Shown here one piece after another: positions 48,437 to 64,000 of a stretch of DNA of 64,000 bases. The notes under the pieces were generated by a model. That model was not told the DNA's origin. It made no database searches and saw nothing but the letters and a program-made list of their open reading frames with translations. The stretch comes from Manis javanica. Its lineage: Eukaryota; Chordata; Mammalia; Pholidota; Manidae. The stretch spans positions 22,833,501-22,897,500 of the forward strand of contig NC_133157.1 in NCBI RefSeq assembly GCF_040802235.1. The letters are read 5' to 3'. The translations under genes and the position numbers were made by a program. Within the stretch, counting starts at the first letter, position 1, and every line of letters begins with the position of its first letter.

Positions 48437-49164
48437 AATCGGCCTAATTTATTTAAATGGATTTAAAAGATAGTGCTTTCAAGCATTCTTGTCAAATAGC
48501 ACCTTTGGAAATCCTTCCCAAACCTCCCAAACATGTATTAGGTTTCAATGCTCTGTGCTCCCCAAATATTCTACACTTACCTTTACGTTAGCTCTTAATG
48601 TACTGAATCATAACTGAGAGTTTAAGTATTAGACTGAGCTTGAGGCGTGAGTCTTAGTGTTGTATCTCAGCACCTCGCCTACTCATCTGTTTGGTGAGTG
48701 AATGTTTAGTGGGAGTTTAGAAATACAAGTCAAAATGCAGCTGAACTGAAAGTCCGTATTTGTGAAACTGTAAAATGATCTTGTTTTAGAGCTACTTAAA
48801 AACCATCAAGGGACCCACTTTTCAGACTCTCAAAGATGAGTTACCACTTGATTAAATTACTTGTGAAGAGTTTGGTGTATTATTCAGGACCCTTGACTAG
48901 TCTTTAATCTTATATGAGAGAGTACTTAGTTTTTTTTGAATTTTGACTAGAAGTGGGTTTTTTTTGTTTGTTTGTTTTGTTTTTCTTTTCTATGCTGCTG
49001 TCCCAGGCCATTATTCATTAAGTGTTTCCAATCTTTGCTCTTAAGTGGAACTTAAGAAATCTCGTGGGTGCATAAGAAGCTATGTCCCGTCTGGTCTCTG
49101 GTATAGTCAGTTTGTTTTTGAAATGAAATATTTATCTGGAAGTCTAAAAAGAACTTCAATATGT

Positions 49165-49500
49165 CCAAACTCTTTTTCCATTTCCCCTACATGGTTATCT
49201 ACATGGTATTCCCCTATGGTTATCTGTCTAACCATAATCTGGAAATTTTGGGGTCATCTGTGATACCTTCATCTCCTTCATTCCCTTATTGGTTCATCAC
49301 CCAGTCTGGACCACTTTGAATACTCCAGGTCTCTCAAATTCAGCCACTTTCCCAACATTTCCCCTGTTAACTACTGCAGACCACACTATAATCATGTCTT
49401 GCCTGAAGCATTGCAATAACTTACATCCCTGTACCCACTCTTGGTCCCTTCCAATCTATTCGTGGTCAAACAGCAAGAATTACCCTTTTCTATCTCAAAA
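49165..49500 (+). repeat. L2 LINE fragment, upstream part
   Basis: 'ccataatctgg...tctccttcattcccttattggttcatcacccagtctgg' and 'ataatcatgtcttgcctgaagcattgcaataac' follow the L2 consensus in + orientation. It continues at 49850. Confidence 0.7.
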
Positions 49501-49509
49501 TTGATAATT

Positions 49510-49770
49510 AATTTACAGAGTGGAGATGTGGGTGTGGTTATAAAAGGGCAACAAGAGAAAATCCTGCAGTGATGAAACTGTATTTTATGTGCATGCTGAC
49601 ATCCTGATTGTGATGCCGTGCTACAGTTTGGCAGTGGTTACTAATGTTAGCAACAGGGGAAAGTGAATAAAGGGTACATGGGATCTCTATGTATTATTTC
49701 TTACAACTGCATGTGAAGCCACAGTTATCTCATATTTGTAATATCTGTAATAAAGTTTCAGTTACAAAAA
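49510..49770 (+). mobile_element. L1 3' end inserted into L2
   Basis: 'gttagcaacaggggaaagtgaataaagggtacatgggatctctatgtattatttcttacaactgcatgtg' with a terminal 'ataaagtttcagttacaaaa' is an old L1M 3' terminus. It lies between two colinear L2 pieces. Confidence 0.65.
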
Positions 49771-49849
49771 CCACTGTTATCCTGTTTAAAACTAAGTGCT
49801 TTATCCTTTTTAAAACTAAGGAAAAGGATAGTGTTTATCTTTCCTTTTA

Positions 49850-50295
49850 AGATAAACACTAAAGTCCTCTTTATGGTCTTCTGCGACTTGGCATCACCTG
49901 TGTCCAGCCTTGTTTATTCAGCACCAGTTCCTGCTACCTGACTGTCCCAGACACACCTCCCGTCACTGTCTTTAACATGCCAGGTTCTTTATTTACAGTC
50001 TTCTTACTCACTTCCTTCTGCCCAAAATATTATTCTTTTGGTTAATTCCTACTCATACTTTGTATATCAGCTTCATTTTATTTCTTAAAGAGAAGCCTTT
50101 CCTGATTGTCCAGACTCAGATTTCTTCTGTTAAGAGCTCATGAAATAACTAGTATGTTGCCTTTATAGCAGTCATTACAGTTTGTGTACATTCATATTTG
50201 TGTAGTTCCTTAATTTGTATCTGTCTCTTTCACTAGACTGCATGGGGACAGAGTCTGTGTCTTTAGCCCCAGCATCTAATACAGTGAGTAATGGG
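49850..50295 (+). repeat. L2 LINE fragment, downstream part and 3' end
   Basis: 'aaagtcctctttatggtcttctgcgacttggcatcacctg', 'cttccttctgcccaaaatattattctt', 'aagagaagcctttcctgattgtccag' and 'cactagactgcatggggacagagtctgtgtctttagccccagcatctaatacagtg' are in L2 order. Confidence 0.75.
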
Positions 50296-51887
50296 AGCAT
50301 GTAAGACATTAAAGGCCCTGTCTTTCTCTCTCAGCCCTTATTCTCTCTTACTGGCATCTAAGAAACACCTTAGATATTCAGACCAGAAGAATAGGTCCCA
50401 ATCTAGATATGTTGTTCTTTTCTTAGATTGCCTAAAAATAAACTTTCAGGTCACAGAAGCATTGATTGGAAGAGGGATAGCATATGGTTGAGCACAGTGA
50501 GTGTTCTTAATCCTGATGACCGAATCTACCAATGAGCCATCTCAGGCCCTAGTCTACCTATGTCTGGAAATGGCCAGCCTTGGATTTGTTGAGTAGGTGG
50601 ACTTCATTTAGAGCTAAAATTCATTGGCTTTCTGAAGGGTCATGGCTTTTGTCACTGGCCTGGCAGAATTCTGTGTTGACATACTGAGTATTGGCCTACG
50701 AGAGTAAGGCCCAGCCTTATGAATGAGGGTGCTTGATTTGGTGACCAAGAATGTGTAGTGTTCTTAGTTGTGGACAGTGGAATCCTTGCTAGCTAGTCCA
50801 AATAAAAAGAGGTATTGGTTAACATACAGATTTTTGGAGAGACTGTACAGGTAAGCTTAGACCCAACCAAAGCAGAAGCAGTGCAACCAGAAGTTGTCAG
50901 TGACAGTAAAGGAATGTTGGAGCAGAAGTGTCATGGCTGCTGACCCCTGCCACAAAGTTAGAGATCAGCCAGCAGAATCTCTGGAACTTCTGCCAAGTTC
51001 CTACAGGAAAATCCTGCCTCCATGATTCTGTTTGATATGAGAAGTATGTGGCTTCCAAATTACAGTGAGTTACTTCAGTTTTAATAAGTCTTGCATAGAG
51101 TGCCTGCTTGGTAGAAATTGCATTACATGTGGGGCCTTAGCTGCAGAGGAGCTCAAAAAATACAGTCTTTAGCTTTCCATTTTTGGGTACAGGAAGGCGT
51201 GCTAGAACCTGGTATTGTGTGAGCTCGTCTTTGTTATCTGCTGTAACAGATTAAAAGCTGATCATTACGTACAGACCTCATTGGCCAGTAGAAGTTTTGA
51301 GTATAGTGGAAATAATTAAGCTTGGTGTGTTACCTGTTAGGAACTTAACATGGGAACGTATAACATGAAACAAAATCTTTCAGATTTTAAAGTGGTAGAT
51401 TTTGCCTGTGTTTGTGTACTCTATAGATCTCTGTGGTTTTGCATAATACCAGTATATTTGCATATTCATTCATGGAATGTTTGAGAGCACCACATGTGGC
51501 CTGTCCCATATGATACTAAGAGCTAGTATTATAACGGTGAGAAAGACAGTCTGTAGCAGGAAGGTCACAGACTTGGTGTAGTAGTGTTTTTCAATAGAGA
51601 TGTGCATTAAAATTGTGAAGTTGAAAACTGTAAGTGTGGGATTCTACATGTATATGTCCACTGTCTGGCACTCTTGCCAGTGTGAGGGTCCTAAATGTGA
51701 GAGATATGCAGAGTCTGGGAACTTATGTGTTTAGCAGACTTCCCTGTTGATTCTTAAACATTCTCCCTTGGTGAAGAACCACTGGTCCAGTGGGTCAGTA
51801 ATAACCATTTTGTTTTATTGCTGTTGAAAACTTAGGACTATGTTTCAGTTTGCAGCAGTTATTTCCCACTTGGTTCATTTACTTTAA

Positions 51888-52040
<153 letters not shown>

Positions 52041-53239
52041 TGACTTCATGAAGGCATGCCTTCAAAGTCATTCGGGAAAATGAAATATACATAGATGAAA
52101 TGAAGAAGGATGCATCACAAAATGCTGCTTACTTGGTCCTTCATTTTTCTCTCTGAATCCTTTTTTTACATGGTTTCCCCCTCTCATCTTTGTCCTCATG
52201 TATCACTTTTTAAGATACATTTAGTTATTTACCTTCAGGGGTTTCTTCCCTTGATCCTTCTTTTCCTTAAAAAATTCTTTTCTGGTTTTTCTTTTGCAAT
52301 TCTCTTTCATTTTCCTTTCAGATTTTCCTTTTCTTGGTCCCCCATTTACTTTTATCCATATTACCCCCCATCCCACTTAATCTTTTTTTTATTTTCCATT
52401 TCTTATACAACTGTCAGTTCTCTTCCATTATTGTATTTTGCTCTTTTTGTTGCTTTTTTGTTACTGTTCTTTTTATCCAACTCTTTCTTTTGGCATTTAT
52501 TTTCCATCTTCTAGTTATCCTTTTCTCTGACATTTCTTGCTTTTCTTAAAGTTTGCTTTGCCTGCCTCATGTTGTAAATATATTGACCCTTTCCTATAAA
52601 GCAGACCCCTCTAGTTGTCCTAGATTCAGGAGCCTTTGATATCCAGCTGGTAGATTTATACCAGCTTTAAAGTCACACTGTACCCACAGGGAGTTCAGGA
52701 ATGTAAAAGGCCATCTCTATGCCAAGAGGTCCATTAGTGGCAGAGGATTTGGAGTTAAAGAATATTTTTGGTGAGCTCTTCTTGAAGAACTGACTTGAGG
52801 AATGTCTTGAAGGGGAAGGGATTTGGGGTAGTAGGAACACTTCAGCTAAGAAAAAGGCATTTGGGGTAGTAGGAACACTTTCTTGCACATTGAATCATGC
52901 TTTCAGGGGAAGGATGATATTTTAGTTACAGACCTATTACCTTTCTAAATAAATACCACATCTACCAACATGAAGTTCCCAAATTAGGAAGACACTCAGA
53001 GAACAAAGTCAAACACAAGGATACTACAACTCTCTTGGGCTTTAGCCCCAAACCTTGGGTAGAATGTTAGTTCTGGTGATATAGGCCGACTTACCATAGT
53101 GTTAGTTATATCAGTAGTAAAAATTTACCCACTGCTAAACATTTCACATTAAAAGAAACACTAAAGAGATGATGATAGAGCACTCAGGGCTACCATGTTG
53201 TTGTTCATGAAATTATCAAATAATATAAAGAAGGCACTC

Positions 53240-53380
53240 TTTCAACAAATATTTATGAGCACCTATATATTATATGTCAGGTACTATTCTATGTGCTAGT
53301 AGTGGAGTGGAGGGAGAGCAAGACAGACAAGGTTTTAGCTCTCCTGGAGCTGACACTCAGCTGAAGGGAGGAAGTGGAAA
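53240..53380 (-). repeat. L2 3' end
   Basis: 'tttcaacaaatatttatgagcacctatatattatatgtcaggtactattctatgtgctag...agacagacaaggttttagctctcctggagctgacactc' is the reversed L2 terminus. Confidence 0.75.
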
Positions 53381-54059
53381 AGGGTAAGTGGAACATGATA
53401 AGACGATGTAAAACTGGGGGGCAGAGAGGGCGTTGGGGTTATGGGTGTTTTTGTTTCTTTTCTCTTTTTCCTACTCTTTATAAAATACAATAAACTTTTC
53501 TGTTAGTAACTTTTTATGTGAGACAAAATGCAAGTTTTAGGATTATTCATTTTCATCATCATGGTATATATACTGAGTAATAATGCTTTAAGAGTTATAT
53601 AATTTCTGACTTATATTATGTTTTGCTAAAACTAGGAAATAGAAATAATGTAACCCTGTAGTAAAATGTAACATAGTAGTTGCATTGTTAGAAAACAGTG
53701 CCTTAAGTGAAATAATTCAGTATGATTTTCTTTATTTGAAAATCCTCACCCCCAGCAATCTGTCATTGTTTTATCTCATTCTAAGGGAAAGACATGTTTC
53801 AAAGCCCCGAGTTCTTTTTAAGAGCAGTTGGCTTCATTTTAGGGGAAATGACACTGAAAGGTCATACTGTGTCAAAAAAACCTTATAAATACATCTAATT
53901 AAAGTTATATTGAAAGAGAAATTTTTAAATATGGAAATTCTGTATTTGTTGCTTTGTATGGTTTGAATAATTTTCTTTTTTTGCTGTGTATATATAATTG
54001 CTAATTATAATTCTCAACTATTGTCATGTGTTTTTAGTTTTTTGAGTGATAAATATATA

Positions 54060-54270
54060 TAAATAAATGATATATTTAAGTTACAAAAAACTTGAACAGT
54101 ATGAAGTGTGTAAGGTAAAGAATAAAAGCTTTCCCCATGTCAGTTCCACCCCATGTTTATATTTCCTAGATTCAAATACTGTCAGCAGTGTACTTCTCCA
54201 CACATTTTTCGTTGTGTACACAGACATATATCCAGATCTTTTTTTTTTCACTCAATGTAATCGTGTCAGA
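54060..54270 (-). mobile_element. Old L1/HAL1-like remnant
   Basis: 'ttgaacagtatgaagtgtgtaaggtaaagaataaaagctttcccc' and 'tgtgtacacagacatatatccagatctttttttttcactcaatgtaa' resemble the reverse of old L1-family ORF2-end sequence. Low certainty on subfamily. Confidence 0.45.
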
Positions 54271-54342
54271 GTACATTTTGAGGGCTTAAGATAGAGTAGC
54301 CTAGTGAATTGCTCTATATTACTGATGACTCTATATTACTAA

Positions 54343-59883
<5,541 letters not shown>

Positions 59884-59907
59884 CTCTGGCACTGGCTAAA
59901 TAAGAAG
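59884..59907 (+). CDS. TMEM245: TMEM245 coding exon 7, 24-nt microexon
   Basis: Eight codons (LWHWLNKK, residues 441-448) lie between a pyrimidine-rich acceptor (cttctctttctc...tcctatcctcAAG) and donor GTAAAT. The residues match the human protein after VDSK as I recall it. Both flanking junctions are in phase 0, so the exon can be included or skipped without changing the frame. The next exon (MIIWLEK... in human) is not in the window. Confidence 0.85.
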
Positions 59908-62900
59908 GTAAATGAACATATGGATGTTAGTTTTTACTATTGAATTCTGTAACTTCTCCCTGTATCTCTGTTCTCATTCTGTTTCTGTCCATATGTCAAA
60001 CTAAGTTTTTGTTCTTAAAGTTCTAATTATAAGCTATGGAAGGTCGTGAAGCATTAATACTGTCACAGTTACAATTTGCTAAAAACCCAAGGCTATTTAT
60101 TTAGGATATGGGTGTTATGTCCTTGCTTAAGTTCTGTCTTATAGTCCTTTTGTCCACCGTGATTTCATTACTTTACAACTCTATAAGGTGGCCCAGCCGG
60201 ATACTGTAGTCTCCTCTGATGTGTGATAGACATTAGGCAATAATTACTGAAAAGGAAAGAGAATTCTTTATTACTACTTTTTCTATAAATGACACAGGAC
60301 TTTTTAAAAAAGATAGATCTCAAATATTTGTATGATTCCATTGGTTAATAATTTTATATATTGTCTTTATTTACAGCAGTATTCCAAAATTTTATTTTTC
60401 ACTTAAAAGAAGTTTGTAGTCATAGCCTGTGACATCTAATTTCATGTGTTTCCTAAGAATGAGGTTGTATCTATAGTAAATGCATCACAATTGGCATGGA
60501 ATTATAATAGGTTCATTTTTAATAACTGCAGTACAGGATAATCCAGGTATATTAGGAGTGCTATACCTCTGACATATAGCCCACATGGAGTAGTTCTAGA
60601 CTTAAGTTCATTGAATCCCTAGGAAAGATAATAATAAGAGATGACATCATTTATGTATACTGTGTTTAAACACAGTAAGACTCTAAAAATTTTCAGTGGA
60701 AATATAACAGTCTTTAAGAAAGATGTGGTACTTCTTGGAAATGGATCAAAATGAAACTCTTGAGTGCAGAGATTTGGATTTCATTCTTTTTGTTGAAGTA
60801 GAAGAAAGGGATTTTTGACAGTGCTTAAAGTTTTAAACTTCAGATTGAAAATAAACTGTGTGAAATAAATCTACACACACCACTCCCCATGCCCCCTCCC
60901 CCCAATTTCCCCCTACAGTTGTGTATACCTCCATTGTCTACAAAACTGATATGATTAAATGAGTTCAGTCCTTGGCAGATGATAGTGATAGCACATTTTC
61001 TTAATTTTGATGAGTGTGGCTGACTTTATATTTCTCCAGTGTATGTGCATTGAAATGAAATTGTCCTCAAGAGGTGAGAGGGAAAGGAGACATAAAGTCA
61101 TTAGATTCTATTTGATTTAGCTTTTGGTGATTAAATGAGTTAGATTACCTAATTTATAGGCCTAATTCATAGCTGACTAGTTATGAGTTAGTTTTAAAAG
61201 ATTCTTGGGAGATCAAGTAACTTTTTCCTTTTGTGTAGAGCGCCCCAAGTGCTGCGAGGGTGTGCTCCAGAAAAACAAATGAGTTGAGGTTCATTTTACT
61301 ACATTGTATCCAAGGTCAGAAAAATTGCAGTACCTGGGTATTTGGTATTCCAGGTGGAGTGGAGTGAATTAGGAAACTTATTTCAAACCGGGAAGGGTGA
61401 GAGAGGACATGTCTGTGGTTCACTGAAATGTGACTTATCTCTCAAGGCTGCTTTTATTTCTTAGTATTGATTATTTATTTGCATTAAGACCAGAATTTGG
61501 TTAAAAAAGCAACAACAAAAAAATTCCTTACAGGCCCAAAGTAATGACACAGAAAACTAAGTAGTGGAATGGTACATTCTTAATTGCTTGATAAGTAAGG
61601 CCAGTCAGTTTAGAAGTTTCAGAGTGCATGCCCTTCATTCACACTTGAAGCATTCAGAATGTCATTTCATTTAAAAATTACTCCTCTTCTTTTTTTTTAG
61701 AAAATAATAAAGCTTAAAAATTAAAATAATTTCTCACAGCATGGAAGACTGGGGAACATCCTATGGACTGTGTGATTTCCACAAGCAAGACAGTGATGTG
61801 GTTTCCTTTTCCCAATGCTGAACACCGGGACAGAAGCAGCCTTGGGCCAGCACCTCTGGCATTTCCCTAGGAATTCTCCTCCATTCCCTTCACCTTCCTC
61901 TCTCCATGTTTCTCATTCAGTTTGTGTCCCTGTTGAATCTTGTTCCGTTCACTCCTGGGGCTCTTTTCCTCATCTAAGTTTTCTATCCTTTTTGTTTTTT
62001 CTTCTCTGTTGGGCCTTAATTCTCTGCAACAACTCTCCCCTCCCACATTTTTTATCTTCTTCTCTTGACTTTTTCTCTCTCTGTTTATTTGTTAAAAGTC
62101 TTTCTCTCTCTTTTCCACTCCTCTCTCTTTTGCTGTCACTTTAGCCTTAATGTGACTATGACCCCCCCCACCCAACTTTTTTAGCTTACGTATTGAGCAT
62201 CTAAATGTACTTTAAACTTTCACTGAAACATCTACCCCTCACTGTTATCCCTTGAATATAAAATTTTATTTAAGTGACTCCTAAGGGTGGATTTTTCCAG
62301 CTTTAGGTATATATGGCTTATGATAGGAAAATTCTACCCTGCTGTAAAAAACAAAGTTTGATTTTGTAATGTTGATATACATAATATGTTTGTGAATATT
62401 CTGTTTTATATGTTAAAGATACCAGGCATAAATACTCATACTTTCTAAGTAGAATGTTAATTATCCTAAAAAATATTTTTCAGGATACGATTTTTCAAAA
62501 AAAAAATTGACACTCAAGTTATTTTCAGAAATTGTAATTTGTATTATTAAGAATACAAATCTGGTCTTAATTCTGAAATACATGCTTGTCTATTTAAGTG
62601 TATGTTAACTGAGCTTTTAACCACAGTCCTGCACTCTTAGGTTTTGGAGATAGAAAGAGGAATAATACAACACCAGCTCTTTTACAAAAGAAACTGTCTC
62701 AAGAACTAGGTGTTAAGCTCGGTACTGGTTGTGAAATTTTGCAGTTTCATTGATTTTAGAACTTATAGTCCAAAATACGGTGTCTGACCTTCCATATCTT
62801 AGAAACCTGTTAATACGTTTTCTAATCTCTGCATTGTCTCCGATGCTTTGGTAGCATGGACTGAAAATTAACTCTTCTGTTTGAAGCTGTGTTTGTCAAG

Positions 62901-64000
62901 GTAAAAGATATACTTTCTATCTGTTGAGTTCAATGTAACATTGATCTCTTAGTACCAGTATTCTTCATGAAAGGTAAGGGGGATTCAAGCTTGCAAGCAT
63001 TGAGTGGAAAATAAATGTTTTAGGATTCCTGTTGTTTTCTTAATCACCTTCTATGCTCTTGGATGTTTAATTCACTGTTTGGAGAGCATAGTTCATGTCT
63101 GAATTAAGAATAATTTACTCAGCTGTGCTATAGCTGCTGTTGGAGTTGAGGGATACAATGTGGTTTTCAGCAGCCATCAGTCTAATTTGATGGCATTTTT
63201 GAAATGTTAAATGGTAGCTTTGCATGGCAGGAATTCTAGAAATTTATCAAAATTATGTATTTTGAGGAAAAAACTTAAATGAGGGATTATTTGTGATTGT
63301 GAAAGGTGAGAGAAGTTATACTCAAAATAAAATGTCAGGCAGCATTTATGGAGAGCATAGTTTTAATAATTAAGGAATAACCACTGCATTAATGATTATA
63401 TATAGTCAATTATAATTTGTCGTAAAGCTTATGTTTTAAAAAGAGTAGAAATATCAAGATCTCAAGTGGAAAATCAGATTTTTAAAGTACTATATTATGA
63501 AGTATTTCAAATATAAAAAGAACACATCTGTGCCTATTCTCCAGCTTGATAAAACTACCTATATAATTGAAGCCCATTTTGTTCCTCCCCCTGATTGTGC
63601 ATCCACCTCCCAAACGTTGTCCCAGGGTAGCTCTTCTCTGAATCTGGTATTTATCATTACCTTAACATTAGAGTTTTATTACTACTGTTTCTTTAACCCT
63701 GTCTCCACCCATACCATCCACAGGGATTCCCAGGCTATCTCCCCACCATCTCTAGGGGCAGCCTGCTCAAGCATCCCACCCATGAAGACAGATTTTGGAT
63801 TCAGAGGTCCTGCTGACTACGCCAGGTGTAGCTCCAGGGGAAAAGCATGTTCCCAGCCCCCGGGCAAATAAACCTTTGAAACCACAGTCAGTCAAGGGGA
63901 AAAAACCTTTTGTTTGAAGGCCTGGCTCTTGCTCTTTCTTGCCTCTCCACCCACCCCTTGTAAACACCTATTGATGTGGAGATGGACTAAGGCCAGGCCA
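59908..64000 (+). other. TMEM245: TMEM245 intron 7 (5' part)
   Basis: From donor GTAAAT to the window edge I find no further TMEM245 exon, RNA gene or miR-32-like hairpin. There is a C-rich patch (60885-60915), a T/C-rich block (61860-62140) and an AT-rich remainder. An old interspersed-repeat-like stretch lies near 63520-63720. Confidence 0.7.

Noticed and set aside
52110..52514. 134-codon Phe/Leu/Ser-rich frame in TMEM245 intron 4
   Set aside because: Translation of a T-rich intronic tract; no conserved residues, no exon signals that would keep phase.
61815..62144. 109-codon Ser/Leu/Phe-rich frame in TMEM245 intron 7
   Set aside because: It lies in a T/C-rich tract, which yields such composition by chance. 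No splice or family support.
59908..64000. Search for the miR-32 hairpin hosted by TMEM245
   Set aside because: No match to the remembered mature sequence was seen. In human it lies in a later intron, so it should be beyond this window.

Overview
This is a stretch of a placental-mammal nuclear chromosome: split genes with GT-AG introns, one CpG island, and many interspersed repeats (L1, L2, MIR, MaLR LTR, hAT fossils). Two genes are recognised, both on the + strand and head to tail: the last four coding exons of FRRS1L (4759-12406, with a 3' UTR that may run to about 17.4 kb), then the first seven coding exons of TMEM245 (22813-59907). In human chromosome 9q31 the same two genes are neighbours in the same relative orientation, so this is conserved synteny. 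The window starts inside FRRS1L intron 1 and ends inside TMEM245 intron 7.

Layout. 1-4758: FRRS1L intron with old L1 and LTR fossils. 4759-12406: FRRS1L exons encoding the DOMON domain and the hydrophobic C-terminus. 12407-about 17415: probable long 3' UTR with L2, MIR and hAT fossils. 17416-22560: intergenic, with L2, MLT1 and MIR fossils. 22560-23560: CpG-island promoter and TMEM245 exon 1, with two oppositely oriented ACTACA (ZNF143/THAP11-type) motifs. 23410-59883: TMEM245 introns and exons 2-7, the seventh a 24-nt microexon. Intron 3 (19.4 kb) carries the most striking object.

That object is a full-length, very young L1 (39921-48418, minus strand, antisense to TMEM245), flanked by a target-site duplication. 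It has an intact 296-codon ORF1 and an ORF2 of 1280 codons interrupted by a single nonsense codon. Its 5' UTR contains roughly 211-bp GC-rich tandem monomers. Its 3' tail of about 2.2 kb is a three-part composite separated by A-tracts. The distal tail segment is present a second time at 34483-35765. Both copies carry the same 80-nt pseudo-exon, with good splice signals in the sense of TMEM245.

Species. No Alu, B1/B2, ruminant BovA/BovB, carnivore tRNA-Lys SINE or equid SINE was noticed. The only young repeats are L1. With the distinctive L1 tail, this makes me favour a laurasiatherian such as a pangolin. That is recollection, not something I could test here.

The two genes are not known to share a pathway. 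FRRS1L supports AMPA-receptor biogenesis in neurons. TMEM245 is a multi-pass membrane protein of the AI-2E-transporter-like family whose function is poorly known. I found no clearly new coding system. The unusual signals are the L1 architecture and its possible effects on TMEM245 splicing.
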